Assembly: GCA_014155875.1 (NCBI GenBank)
Contig: JACEFZ010005582.1
Location: 555,001 to 619,000 of the forward strand
Length of the DNA stretch: 64,000 bases
Reading direction: 5' to 3'
Origin: Cepaea nemoralis
Taxonomy: Eukaryota; Mollusca; Gastropoda; Stylommatophora; Helicidae
The notes beneath the pieces were generated by a model. That model was given only the letters and a program-made list of their open reading frames with translations. It did no database searches and was not told where the DNA came from. The position numbers and the translations under genes were made by a program. Positions 12,868 to 23,335 of the stretch are shown piece by piece (the first letter of the stretch is position 1; every line of letters begins with the position of its first letter).

Positions 12868-13334
12868 TGTCAGGATCTTATAATTGGCTCGTTAGCTAAC
12901 ACGTGTGAGACAGTACAAGTATAACGTGATTCGACGTAAGACACAACGACACAACGTTCTATGGATTTATTGCCATATTAAATACAGAACGATAATTACA
13001 ACAATCTACAATATATAACTCACGACGCTCACAACCACAATACAGCTCACAGGTCTGACGCTCAAGATATCAGTCGTTCGGCTTTCAACCACAGAGATCC
13101 ACACAAACGCCTTGCTTTCATCACACATGTCCTTCCAGTCTAAGGTCCCAGCTCGGTCTGAGGCTAGCACGCAAACTGCCCACTGCCTCGAGTGGCGTCA
13201 CGTGGCCTGCGTGCGTCTATCGTCAGCCTGACCGCTGGTCGCGTGTCAGGTAACAATCTTGCCAGCCGACAATTCTTGTCCGCCGGGTGTCGTAACGATG
13301 TTGCTGCATAGCTATCCCATGTTAGGCTCTGACA
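12868..13334 (-). repeat. 3' LTR of the gmr1-type element
   Basis: 467 bp, same sequence as 20321-20787. It is preceded (minus strand) by a short purine run GGGGAGAA at 13342-13335, the probable polypurine tract. It is flanked outside by the CTGTC target duplication at 12863-12867. Confidence 0.95.
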
Positions 13335-13342
13335 TTCTCCCC
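13335..13342 (-). promoter_or_regulatory. Polypurine tract of the gmr1-type element
   Basis: GGGGAGAA lies directly against the 3' LTR start (TGTCAG). This position and composition are those of a plus-strand primer in LTR retroelements. Confidence 0.7.
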
Positions 13343-14764
13343 GGGTACCTCAATGAAAGATGACATCTTTCATTCATGATGTATGTATATACTGGGGTAG
13401 TGTTAACTTCATGTCAGAGACTACCCTTTCCCAGTGTTATGCATGAAAATACATATATGGCATAGAAATATATACGAAAAATGTAAGTTGCATTGAAATG
13501 ACAAATGAAGTTCAACTTTTAACACAAATCAGGTTTCATCCCCCTGATGGCTGGTTACCTCCATTGCAATAATACCCAGTCAGATCAGTAGTACCAGCTT
13601 CTCGCATCTACCTCGCAGCAATTTGAAAAAAAACGTAATAATATGGTTGTTTTGCAACAGCCATCTAGCCAGACTGAAATACGACTTTATTTGAGTCGTA
13701 TTAAACACTCAAACTCTGACCTCATTTGGCCAGGAGCTTTTATGTTGGTTTGCAATGTTGGCAGCTCTATGACATGCTTGGTGGACGCCTACCCGCTGTG
13801 TTAGCCGTTTTAGCAACAAAATGTCTATTTATACAATACACATTAATGAATATGTTTCAAATTATGGCCCTTGGTGTAATTCATAAATGCAAGGGAAGTA
13901 ATTTTGACATTCAAGAAATTCAATAAATTACAATAATTATTTAATTTCTTAGCGTCATTGCTTGACGTTTCTTCATATTAACGAGAAAAAGTCGGTAATA
14001 TGAATACATTAATCAAGATATGATTCTAAGATTACACTAATCAAAATAAATAAGTACCCAATTGGTGTATTATATTTTATAGATTCAAAAGGATTTTACA
14101 ATCGTCATAAGTTTTTGAATATTTGTATATCGTCTGCTAATTTTGCTATACTTTTTAAATTACACCGGAAATACACACGAAACGCAAAATTTAGTTGCTG
14201 TTACACTGTTTGAACACAACTGCTCCGGTTTTATTTTGTAACGGATAGTAAAATGTTCTCAAAGTTCGTGTCTGATGTTATAGTATCACAACTTTCGGAT
14301 TATGATGGAATGTTCTTATTTCCGATGTGTTCACAACTTCTGGATAATGATCGACTGTTCTTATTTCTGATGTTCAAATGTCGAACATTTTGGATTAAAT
14401 TCGATGCAGAGGTGGTGTAGAAGTCACTGTTCAGTCCACATTTGCACACGTCGTTAAAATATCACGGTGAAGAAATTCACACACAGCTGTCACTGTTAAA
14501 TGGTAAAGTTCGCTTCTGGTAAGTGGTTAAGCGTCTGTGACACTGTTCTTGGTGTATATTTACAATTAATAATGTTCTCTTTCTAACACACACTACACAA
14601 TTATACTACACTCATTACATTGCTTAATTAAAATAAGTATATTATACATGTCGGTTTTTAACCGTATCACAATTTCAATTATAGACCTTACACAGTAGGT
14701 GAATAGCAACAAAATTCACTTATTGGTGGCTGTGTTGGTCTGAGTGTAATAGTACACAGTGCAC
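13343..14764 (-). other. 3' noncoding region of gmr1-type element
   Basis: About 1.4 kb between the RNase H stop and the polypurine tract. It is AT-rich without a recognisable domain. The one modest frame (13726-13926, plus) shows no family resemblance. No envelope-like frame is present. It may serve as an untranslated region. Confidence 0.6.
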
Positions 14765-15217
14765 TCAGACATTGCTTACTGGGTCGGTCGGACAACGGGA
14801 CAAAAGATCGGCAATTGTATTGATTCTGCCGGGAATATGTCGAACTTCGAAACTGTAATTTTGAAGCTTCAAGGACCAGCGAGCAATCATATTGTTGGAT
14901 GGTACTCCGGCATTTATATACCGTAATGGACTGTTGTCAGTTTCGATGATAAAGTGACGTCCTAGAAGGTATCTGGATAGCTTCGTCACACTTTCTACTA
15001 AGGCCAGTGCCTCTAATTGCGGAATGGACCATGCACGCTCTCGAGGCCTTAGTTTTCTTGATATGAAACAAATGGGATGCAGGATGTTGTTGTATTCCTG
15101 CAACAGGACTGCCCCAATCGCAACGGAGCTAGCATCTGTTCTCAATCTGAAAGGTAAATGGATGTTGGGCAATTTAAGGATGAGATTATTCGAATTCTTA
15201 TCAGAAAAGTATGCCAA
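14765..15217 (-). CDS. RNase H domain of gmr1-type Pol (separated by frame change)
   Basis: The frame encodes a gypsy-type RNase H: FRLRTDASSVAIGAVLLQ with the first catalytic Asp, a LEALALVESV helix with the Glu, and FIIETDNSPLRYI with a further Asp. It closes with the typical W-L--Y-F-V-HIPG-IN--AD-LSR end. The coding sense continues upstream to about 15290 without an ATG, so this is the C-terminal part of the same Pol and not a separate gene. The frame differs from the 1389-aa frame by one base at the T-run (A-run 15293-15298 on the plus strand). This could be a single slippage mutation, a sequencing error in a homopolymer, or a frameshift site. Confidence 0.9.
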   Translation of the reverse strand: MAYFSDKNSNNLILKLPNIHLPFRLRTDASSVAIGAVLLQEYNNILHPICFISRKLRPRERAWSIPQLEALALVESVTKLSRYLLGRHFIIETDNSPLRYINAGVPSNNMIARWSLKLQNYSFEVRHIPGRINTIADLLSRCPTDPVSNV

Positions 15218-15287
15218 AACTTTATGAAATGCATTTCGTAGGCATTCATCGTGTACAACTTTTTCAGGCTTATCCTTGGTTAGTAAA

Positions 15288-18200
15288 TTAGTAAAAAACC
15301 TCGGTCAGTTCTGAAAAATCAGGAATGAAATTCCTGTAATAGTTGATCAGTCCCAACAAACTGCGGACTTGTTTCTTATTCGTTGGTAGTGACAGTTTTA
15401 GAATTTTGGAGACAATTTTGTTGTCTGTCATGACAAAGCCATTGGATATTCTGTACCCCAAAAATGATATCTCTTGGTAAGCCATGCTCACCTTTGAAGG
15501 CTTCACTGTCAGTCCGTGCTGTCTGATACGTTCTAGTGTCTGTTCTAGTGTCTTTATATGTTCCGTCATTGTCTCTGTATGGACACAGATGTCGTCGATA
15601 TAGCAAATGATATTAGGAATGTCAGCTAGGAGGAGTCGTGTCATGCGTACGAATGTGGCTGGGGCATTGACTAGCCCAAATGGAAGTTTGCACCATTCGT
15701 ACAGTCCCCAAGGCGTGGCGAAAGCTGTTAGATGTCTGCTGTCTTCATGTACAGCTATCTGCCAGTAACCTTTAGACATGTCAAGCGTCGTAAAGAACTT
15801 AGCGTCAGTCAGTTCTGTCAGAAGATCGTCAGTGTTTGCCATTGGTTCAAGATCTAAAACAGTTATTTTGTTCAGTTTTCTGTAGTCGATGCAAAGTCGT
15901 ATTGTGTTGTCCTTTTTGCGTACAATGACCATGGGTGAAGAGAAGTCTGATAGGGATCGTCTGATGATGTTGTTTTTTTCTAAGTTGATGATTTCCTGAT
16001 GTAGTTGTTCCTTGTAATGTAATGGTATGGTGTATGGTCTGCATCTTATGGGTGTGTTTGATGTGAGTGTGATGTGATGCTGTACTAATTCTGTTTGTCC
16101 TGGGTTGTCTGAAAAGATGGTGTTGTACTGTTGTATCAACTGTTTGCAACTGTTTGTCTCTGCTTGACTTAAGTTTGGATTGATCTTGATCTCATTCAAG
16201 CAGTTTGTCGTGTCTAATGTAGGTGTTGGAATCTCGTCGCTAGAATCGTCATCTTCGTGATCTATTATCACGGTGCAAGCTGTCGTATCGTCTTGTTCGT
16301 TGTCTCTGTTGTGGTATGGTCTTAGCATATTTATGTGAAATATTTTGTGTTTGTCTTTTATTAGGATCTCGTAGTCTACAGGTGAGATTTGTCTTGTCAC
16401 TTTAAAAGGTCCCTGCCAAGAATCAGTCAGTAGCTGTCTGTCACTAGGTAGTAGTAGTAGAACGTCCTGTCCAGGTGTCAATGTTATAGTCCTGTTACCT
16501 TTGTCTGCGTACTGTCTGTAAGTAGCACCAGATAGTTTTAGTGCATTTTTAGCAATTTCACATGATTTAATAATCCTTTCACGCAATGATGTTACATACA
16601 CGAATGATGATATGGGTTTAAGTACTGGAGTAGAATCAGTTAACATTTGGTGATAAATTGTTAATGGGCCTCGTGGTTTGGCACCATAGATTAGTTCAAA
16701 AGGAGAGAAACCGGTACTAGAATGTGGTACCTCGCGATAAGCAAAAAGGACAGCTGGTAAGTATACATCCCAGTTATTGGGGTGATCTTGAGTTACTTTT
16801 GCAAGCATGTGCTTCAGATCCCCATTAAGCTTTTCTATAATCCCGCTCGAGTGAGGATGATAGGGGCTATTGAAGACTTGCTTCACTCCTAACATTTTGG
16901 TGAAAGCTTGGGTCGATGCGGCAATAAACTGAGTGCCTCTATCAGACTGGATAGTATCTGGAAACCCAATTCGGGAGAAGATATGGAAGAACACTTCCAT
17001 GATGTCGTTGGCAGTAATGTTCTTTAGCGGAATAGCTTCTGGCCAGCGGCTACATTGATCAATAAAAGTTAGAATATATTTATTCCCTCTAGTTGTTGTA
17101 TGACTAAGAGGGCCCACAATGTCAACTGATAATTTTTCAAAAGGTCGACTGGCTAAGTCAGTGACTTGTAACTTTGCCTGTGGGTGTTTACCTTTTTTTA
17201 CTAGTTTCTGGCATGTATCACAACTTCTGCAATATGTTCTTATGTCATTGCAAAATTTTGGCCAATGAAACTGTGTCAATAGTCTTGACCTGGTTTTAAC
17301 ATATGCCATATGACCTGCAAAAGGTATATCGTGAGCAAGATGTAAAGCTTGCTTGCGATAAGTAGTTGGCAAAACAGTTTGCTTTGTTGTAATGTCACCT
17401 CTGGTGTAATACCTGGTGAGTATATCATTGTGTAAAGCAAAATGCCATTTCGCATTTTTGGTTACTCTTGCCTTTTTGCCGATCAGGTCAAAGTACTTTG
17501 ACAGTGAAGGATCAGCTTTTTGAGCTGTTATGAATGTTTCCTTCATAGAGTCACTAGGTGGTAATTCTGGGCTAAGCATTTGTATAGCCTCAGTTTGGTT
17601 ACTTTCATCTTGCACTCTAGCAGTAGCTCTTGTTACTGCGTTCACACACTCAATGACATCAGATGATGATGGAATGATATCGTCAATGATGTGATGAGAA
17701 CTTAGTGCTGCATTAGCTAACATACATTCAATAGGTGATATGACATTTTCAGTGATGACATTTGGTGGTGATGTGTTATCATCAATACATAGTGATGTTA
17801 TGTCATGGTTATGAGGTTTGTCATTCACCTCAGGTAAATTTCCTATGATTATATCGCACACTGGGTTTGTAAGTGCCGCGCACTTTACTTTCCCGGTGAG
17901 GAAAGGTGTTTCAATGTATGCCCATGCTAATGGATATTTCTCAATATTGCCTGAAAATGTTCTACATGTAATGTGCCTGCCTGTATAGTCTGTAGGCGTT
18001 ATGAATGTTGTTTTCAGGCCAATAAGTGTACTTCCGGTGTCGCGAAGTACTGTAGCAAACTTGCCATTAACATACCCGTGATAGATGTCTAATCTGCCTT
18101 TTGAGTCTATTACCAAGTTAGCTTCCTCATTGGCAATAGGGATGGCGTGCCCGCATGTTAAGATACCATTTTCAAAGAAGGTATTACAGACAGTGCATTT

Positions 18201-19457
18201 GTTAGCACTAAATACATCACAAGCCTGTGCTGCATTCACAGGATGTTTTTCTGGATTTTCGTCTTCTGACGCTGAGCTATCGAACAAGGCGGCATTGGCT
18301 TTGTTGGTCATATGCCTGCCTCTACAATCCATGCGATGGTGCCCGTAAGCCTTGCAGAGAAAACATTTACGTAAACTTTTGAACGATTTACGTTCTCTGT
18401 CTTGTCTGTTTACCATATTTTGCAAGTATGTTTGGTACCCTGGGTTTTTATCGCACATCTCGTTCAAATGGTGAGAAAATTTACAGTGAATGCAATGTCT
18501 AAATTTCTCAGAGGTAGGCCTGTTTGGTTTTTGCCTACTATAGTTTTTCTCATAGTTGGCCGCTGCTACCCAGTTACTGTCAGTAGCTTCAGTGGCAAAG
18601 CACTGTTTGTTGGCCGTGTAATAGGCCGACCCACGTCTTTCCATTTCTTCCACACTTGTGCATTCATTCTCCTGTAAGAACTTAGAAAAAGATGATGGGA
18701 TAGAAGAAATGACTTTATCTCGAATGATGAGATCTTCTAATCTATCATAACTTTTGTTAATTTTGGCTGCTGAAGTCCATTTGCTGAAAACATCTCGGAC
18801 TAAACAGAGGTAGTCAGAGAACGTTTGAGTTGATTTTGGACTCAATTTACTGAATTGTTCTCTGTAACCTGCCTCGTCTAACATGAAATGTGCCATTATC
18901 TTAGATTTAATATAATGGTACTCTTTTCTGAGGTCTTTGGGGATGGTTTCAATGACTTTAAGAGGTTCCCCAGATAGACTCCTCATATATAGAATATTCC
19001 ATTCAGAAAGTGGAACTTGGTAATGTTCCATTAAAGTCTCAAAATTTTGGGTAAAGGCTGCTATGCAGTCACCCGAGGTATAGTTACGTACGATACCTTG
19101 ATACTTCTTATACTGGTTTTCTTTTTCCAGTCTTTCAGATTTCTTTGACTCTTTATTCATTGCAGTCTCAGTGTCAAGTTGTTTCATTTTCAACTGTAAT
19201 TCTAGTTCTTCTCTCTTACTCTGAGCTGCTATTTCTGCTTTCTTAAGTTCACTGTCTATCTCAGCTTGCTTTAACTTTGCAGCCAATTCTGCTTCTGCTT
19301 GCTTTGCAGTTCGTTCAGCTGCCCTTTCATCGCGTTCAGCAGCTTTTTCCTGAACAAGTAGGTATTCTGCGTATTTGTTCTCACTCCATTTTGTTAATTC
19401 ATCACCTGTCAGATGCAATTTAATACCCATATCGATGAAATCAAATAATGACGACAT
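15288..19457 (-). CDS. Gag-Pol of gmr1-type element (gag-PR-INT-RT)
   Basis: A 1389-aa open frame. The N-terminus is a long charged coiled coil (about residues 20-125), then a capsid-like region (130-300). A cysteine/histidine cluster is near 322-336, and a perfect CCHC knuckle has C365, C368, H373, C378. The retropepsin motif is DTGS at 473-476. Integrase has an HHCC zinc region (H709, H716, C746, C749) and a DD35E triad at D779, D839, E875. RT follows (about 1120-1380) with LCIDYRKLN and YIDD at 1286-1289. The integrase therefore precedes RT, as in gmr1 elements and Ty1/copia. The first ATG in the frame is used. The frame stops at 15288, just before RNase H, next to a six-base A/T run. Confidence 0.95.
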   Translation of the reverse strand: MSSLFDFIDMGIKLHLTGDELTKWSENKYAEYLLVQEKAAERDERAAERTAKQAEAELAAKLKQAEIDSELKKAEIAAQSKREELELQLKMKQLDTETAMNKESKKSERLEKENQYKKYQGIVRNYTSGDCIAAFTQNFETLMEHYQVPLSEWNILYMRSLSGEPLKVIETIPKDLRKEYHYIKSKIMAHFMLDEAGYREQFSKLSPKSTQTFSDYLCLVRDVFSKWTSAAKINKSYDRLEDLIIRDKVISSIPSSFSKFLQENECTSVEEMERRGSAYYTANKQCFATEATDSNWVAAANYEKNYSRQKPNRPTSEKFRHCIHCKFSHHLNEMCDKNPGYQTYLQNMVNRQDRERKSFKSLRKCFLCKAYGHHRMDCRGRHMTNKANAALFDSSASEDENPEKHPVNAAQACDVFSANKCTVCNTFFENGILTCGHAIPIANEEANLVIDSKGRLDIYHGYVNGKFATVLRDTGSTLIGLKTTFITPTDYTGRHITCRTFSGNIEKYPLAWAYIETPFLTGKVKCAALTNPVCDIIIGNLPEVNDKPHNHDITSLCIDDNTSPPNVITENVISPIECMLANAALSSHHIIDDIIPSSSDVIECVNAVTRATARVQDESNQTEAIQMLSPELPPSDSMKETFITAQKADPSLSKYFDLIGKKARVTKNAKWHFALHNDILTRYYTRGDITTKQTVLPTTYRKQALHLAHDIPFAGHMAYVKTRSRLLTQFHWPKFCNDIRTYCRSCDTCQKLVKKGKHPQAKLQVTDLASRPFEKLSVDIVGPLSHTTTRGNKYILTFIDQCSRWPEAIPLKNITANDIMEVFFHIFSRIGFPDTIQSDRGTQFIAASTQAFTKMLGVKQVFNSPYHPHSSGIIEKLNGDLKHMLAKVTQDHPNNWDVYLPAVLFAYREVPHSSTGFSPFELIYGAKPRGPLTIYHQMLTDSTPVLKPISSFVYVTSLRERIIKSCEIAKNALKLSGATYRQYADKGNRTITLTPGQDVLLLLPSDRQLLTDSWQGPFKVTRQISPVDYEILIKDKHKIFHINMLRPYHNRDNEQDDTTACTVIIDHEDDDSSDEIPTPTLDTTNCLNEIKINPNLSQAETNSCKQLIQQYNTIFSDNPGQTELVQHHITLTSNTPIRCRPYTIPLHYKEQLHQEIINLEKNNIIRRSLSDFSSPMVIVRKKDNTIRLCIDYRKLNKITVLDLEPMANTDDLLTELTDAKFFTTLDMSKGYWQIAVHEDSRHLTAFATPWGLYEWCKLPFGLVNAPATFVRMTRLLLADIPNIICYIDDICVHTETMTEHIKTLEQTLERIRQHGLTVKPSKVSMAYQEISFLGYRISNGFVMTDNKIVSKILKLSLPTNKKQVRSLLGLINYYRNFIPDFSELTEVFY

Positions 19458-20320
19458 GATGGAGAAAATACGTCAATGATAATCAACCACACAAAATATG
19501 TTGTAAATGGTTAGTAGAAAACAATTTACAATTGATTTTACTATACGATGCGTGCCCACTAATGCATACGTAAAGTTAAAGTAAAGAAAAATATACTCAA
19601 GTGCCCTTGGATACGGTGAAGAATGGTTGGACAATCGGGCTAGGAAAACTGTAGGGTCGTTACTTCGGAACCACTAATGACCTCTACGGCAAGGTTATGG
19701 ATGGTACGGAAAAAACCTGCTTTGTTTTTGGAGAAAAATAAGTTAGCGTCTATTTGTTGGTGTGTGCCTGCAAGTCACTAAGTGTTGATTAGGTTTGGAT
19801 GGCGTCGAGTATAATTGTATGTCGTAAATTTGTCGTCAACAGTTTTTTTTTCCTCAACAGAAGTTACACTCTTTCCAAAACTCTTTGCGTTCCACAAACT
19901 CAATGCACAAAGACAATCTATCTGTATCTGAACACTCAATAACATTGATGACACATCACTTACATCAAGATGACATTCAGTAAGGACATAGACATCAAGT
20001 TTACAAGATGGCGACAAGGTCAAAATGGCGACAAAATCACAATGTCGACAAGGTCAAACGGTGACAAGTTTCACAAATCACAAATGTTTTACACGTTTAC
20101 AGGATCAAACAATATGTACTGTACATTTACTAATGGTTTTACACATATTTAAACAATGTAGTAATGGATCACAATGAGACTTTTACGATCACATTTACAT
20201 CACTATAACCTTGACAAATTTTACAAGTTCAAGAATTATAGTTTTAGATAACAAAGACGAGCAACACACGTCTACATATATTAGGTTCTTAAACAAGGAC
20301 GAGCAACCCACGTCCACACA
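19458..20320 (-). other. 5' leader of gmr1-type element
   Basis: 863 bp between the 5' LTR and the gag ATG. Close to the LTR a GACGAGCAAC-containing module occurs twice, about 40 bp apart (20258 and 20298). A tRNA primer site would be expected in the first bases below 20320. TGGACGTGGGTTGCTCG is a candidate, but I cannot match it to a specific tRNA. Confidence 0.5.
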
Positions 20321-20787
20321 TGTCAGGATCTTATAATTGGCTCGTTAGCTAACACGTGTGAGACAGTACAAGTATAACGTGATTCGACGTAAGACACAAC
20401 GACACAACGTTCTATGGATTTATTGCCATATTAAATACAGAACGATAATTACAACAATCTACAATATATAACTCACGACGCTCACAACCACAATACAGCT
20501 CACAGGTCTGACGCTCAAGATATCAGTCGTTCGGCTTTCAACCACAGAGATCCACACAAACGCCTTGCTTTCATCACACATGTCCTTCCAGTCTAAGGTC
20601 CCAGCTCGGTCTGAGGCTAGCACGCAAACTGCCCACTGCCTCGAGTGGCGTCACGTGGCCTGCGTGCGTCTATCGTCAGCCTGACCGCTGGTCGCGTGTC
20701 AGGTAACAATCTTGCCAGCCGACAATTCTTGTCCGCCGGGTGTCGTAACGATGTTGCTGCATAGCTATCCCATGTTAGGCTCTGACA
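20321..20787 (-). repeat. 5' LTR of the gmr1-type element
   Basis: 467 bp, reading TGTCAGAGCC... to ...GATCCTGACA on the minus strand. It is apparently identical over its full length to 12868-13334, so insertion is very recent. It should hold the promoter and polyadenylation signal, but I did not localise a TATA box with confidence. It is flanked outside by CTGTC. Confidence 0.95.
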
Positions 20788-21165
20788 CTGTCCATCAATT
20801 AATTATATCGTATTGTCTCCTATCATCATACAGCTCCTCTAGATATCATGTCCATCAATTAATTATATCGTTTTGCCTCCGATCATCATACAGCTCTTCT
20901 AGATATTCTGTCCATCAATTAATTATATCGTTTTGCCTCTGATCATCATACAGCTCTTCTAGATATCATGTCCATCAATTAATTATATCGTTTTGCCTCT
21001 GATCATCATACAGCTCTTCTAGATATTCTGTCCATCAATTAATTATATCGTTTTGTCTCCGATCATCATACAGCTCTTCTAGATATTCTGTCCATCAATT
21101 AATTATATCGTTTTGTCTCCGATCATCATACGGCTCTTCTAGATGTTCTGTCCATCTGTTGAATA
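20788..21165. repeat. 60-bp minisatellite, right part of interrupted array
   Basis: About six further copies of the unit described at 12179-12867, resuming in exact register after the 5-bp target duplication. The last unit is diverged and runs into a SINE at about 21188. Confidence 0.95.
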
Positions 21166-21187
21166 TATCCTCTTGTCTCATTAATAT

Positions 21188-21425
21188 AGCACGCTCCGTG
21201 GCGAAGGTGTTACGGACGCAGTTGGTAATCTTGCATATCTGCGTTCGAAACACAGCTGAGGGTGATTTGGTAGCAGACAGCCTTATGTTGGTTCCTTACA
21301 AAATGGTATGGTATGCCGGTCGTTCAGAAATGGCAAACTACTGATCGTAACCTTTCCAAGAGATCACAACAGTAAATAATGCTGGTGTTGACTGTAAAGT
21401 ACCTGTAAAATATATGCAACTAACT
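21188..21425 (+). repeat. SINE family A
   Basis: Contains CTGCGTTCGAAACACAGCTG (B box GTTCGAAAC), GTTCAGAAATGGCAAACTAC and a 3' end TATATGCAACTAACTTTTAA. About 238 bp. It borders the 60-bp satellite. Confidence 0.8.
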
Positions 21426-21689
21426 TTTAACTCATTAATATTGCCCCATTCTTTGATTTAAAACATCCCGGGATGTTTCGTATTTTCCTACCTGTTATTT
21501 AGTGATGTATGGAATGCGAGTCTTTTCCATAGTGTGTCCCAATCTCCGTGCACTGTTGATTCAGCCAGACGTCTTTAGCCTCTTTGTATTTGTTTACTAG
21601 TTCATTATGTATTCTTTTATATTCTTTTTAGCTTGCATTTTGTTTTCTTCTTTCATTCCACAATCTGCAGAATATCATGTGTTATCATC

Positions 21690-22110
21690 ATCAGAATCAT
21701 CATCATTATCATCTGTCATCTTCTGCCGCCAAGTGTCGTGGGGAGAAATAATTAGCGCTCCAGCACCCGGTGGGTGGCACTGGATGGTGGCATTCTGTGT
21801 GAATGTGAATGTCTTTAATGTTGTCAGTCCATTTTCTTCGCGAGAGTACTCTTGCTCTTGTAGCAGATCTTCTTTGATGTAGGGCCAGTGCTGGTAGTTG
21901 ATGGTTCTGGATTTCAACGAGATGGCCACACCATTTGATCTTCTGTCTTTCAATATATGTAACACAAGTTGTTGATCCCACTGATTTTCTGATAGCATAT
22001 TTTCTTATTTGGTCTCGGATAGCTAATTTGGCAGCTCTCATCAAGCATCTCATCTTACGGATGTTGATTTTGTATAAGTGTGATTTGGATAATGTTCAAG
22101 TTTGACATGA
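21690..22110 (-). pseudogene. LINE 3' end, family with GAT-repeat tail
   Basis: The frame reads MRCLMRAAKLAIRDQIRKYA, YIERQKIKWCGHLVEIQNHQ and LALHQRRSATRARVLSRRKW, a LINE C-terminal region. The 3' end runs into GATGATAATGATGATGATTC. It lies within an SLCO intron about 25 bp downstream of the 22136-22300 exon. Confidence 0.75.
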
Positions 22111-22135
22111 AAACGTGTAGCGTATACAGACTTAC

Positions 22136-22300
22136 CCATAGCCATGTTAGCTCGCGAAGCACTAATGCTGAATTGTGTCTCTAGATATTTCAGCATAAAA
22201 GACATCATTCCACCCCATGCCATCAAGTTCACACCGCTGCCAATTACCAAGCACATGAAAACAGGGTTTGTAAGAATCCTGCGCAAGGACCTCAAGAAAT
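22136..22300 (-). CDS. SLCO/OATP exon, ICL3-TM7
   Basis: The acceptor is TTCTCTCAG and the donor TATGG/GTAAG; 165 bp, phase 1-1. It encodes DFLRSLRRILTNPVFMCLVI, GSGVNLMAWGGMMSFMLKYL and ETQFSISASRANMAMG. The pattern (xxxxLxRLLxNPVFxxxxxG, a membrane segment, a KYLExQFxxSxSxAxxxxG tail) is that of OATP TM7 and the following loop. A LINE fragment lies just downstream (minus direction) from about 22110. The next exon is more than 12 kb away because the young LTR retrotransposon and its satellite sit in this intron. Confidence 0.92.
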
Positions 22301-22504
22301 CTGAGAGAATGTGGAACAAATTTAGACAATTTAGAACACATTTCATATCGATACAAAGTCAGTTTACAGATTCATGTTATGGCAATTGTCATAAGATGGC
22401 AAATTGGTTAATTAGGCAATGTATGTAGGCTGCAATTGCATTTTCTCCATCATGAAAGTAAGACGGACAAATTGAGCGGAGACAAACACAAACCTATATA
22501 ATCA

Positions 22505-22795
22505 TTCCACCGGAGCTTAGCATGGCTGAATGGATAAGAACGCTCGTTCTTGAACATCCGATGTGCTGATTCCGAAGTAATAGGTTCACCTCCAACACCA
22601 GACAGTTGGACTAAAATGTTGACTCCTCGTCCTTGACTTGAAGACGTAAATTACAAGTACCTCTGATGTCGGAGTAGGTTCCCCTGATGGGGAGGATCAC
22701 TGGAAAAGGGGAACGCTAATCCACACGCAAAATTCTGTCCAGTGCTACTTGATGTAGCGTGTATGGACTATGCTTGAGTTCAAAGCGAGCGACAC
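22505..22795 (+). repeat. tRNA-derived SINE family D
   Basis: Head GCATGGCTGAATGGATAAGA with a GGTTCACCTCC B box, tRNA-Leu-like. The body ends CTTGAGTTCAAAGCGAGCGA followed by C and A runs. 5'-complete copy. Confidence 0.85.
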
Positions 22796-23104
22796 CCCCT
22801 CCCCCCCCCCAAAAAAAAAAAATAAATAAATCATCATATGAGTCATGCGAGGCGGTGCATAGGATCATGTCCTTCTGCATCAGTCTGTCATACCTGTACC
22901 TGAAACATTCGACAATCTACCTCGTCACTCTGACAACCAGCTCAGTATTTTCTTCACCTGTCGACCTTCCCCTCTAACACCTTTGGTCTTCCTGGCTGTC
23001 ACACTCCCCATTTATTTCCCCGCATAAGGAGACAATAAACCAATGAGTGTCCTATCATGGTGTGGGTAACTACTTGTTTGAGTGGAATTGCTTCCTGTGG
23101 TACG

Positions 23105-23335
23105 GTCCACCTGACTAGCTCATGAGATTCTTAGCAGTCTGCGAAGACACCTCTGTGCTTCTGTTCATCTGACCAGCTCATGAGATTCTTAGCAGTCTGC
23201 GAAGACACCATGTGGTATCTATTGTCTGTATAATCTCTGTATGCCAGTACGAAAATATCTGTATAATCTGTGTATGCCAGTACAAAAAGTATTTATAATC
23301 TGTGTATACCAGTACACAAATAATTTAATCTGTGT
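23105..23335. repeat. Short tandem duplications in SLCO intron
   Basis: GCTCATGAGATTCTTAGCAG + TCTGCGAAGACACC occurs twice (about 23118 and 23178), followed by three copies of TAATCTGTGTATGCCAGTAC-type units. Confidence 0.75.

Larger units (their letters stand above)
12868..20787 (-). mobile_element. Near-intact gmr1-type Ty3/gypsy-like LTR retrotransposon
   Basis: A complete element of 7,920 bp with two 467-bp LTRs that I could not distinguish by eye. The flanks carry a perfect 5-bp duplication CTGTC (12863-12867 and 20788-20792). Removing the element restores a continuous 60-bp satellite monomer. LTR ends are TGTCAG...CTGACA. Coding order on the minus strand is gag, protease, integrase, reverse transcriptase, RNase H. 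That order with gypsy-like RT is diagnostic of the gmr1 group. An 860-bp leader precedes gag, and about 1.4 kb without clear coding lies between RNase H and the 3' LTR. It sits in an SLCO intron in the same orientation as the gene. Confidence 0.95.

Noticed and set aside
13726..13926. Envelope or extra gene in the gmr1-type element's 3' region
   Set aside because: Only a 66-aa frame on the strand opposite to Pol, with no signal peptide or recognised motif.
12179..21165. CRISPR-like array (regular 60-bp spacing)
   Set aside because: Whole units repeat with point variation and there are no unique spacers; the surrounding DNA is eukaryotic.
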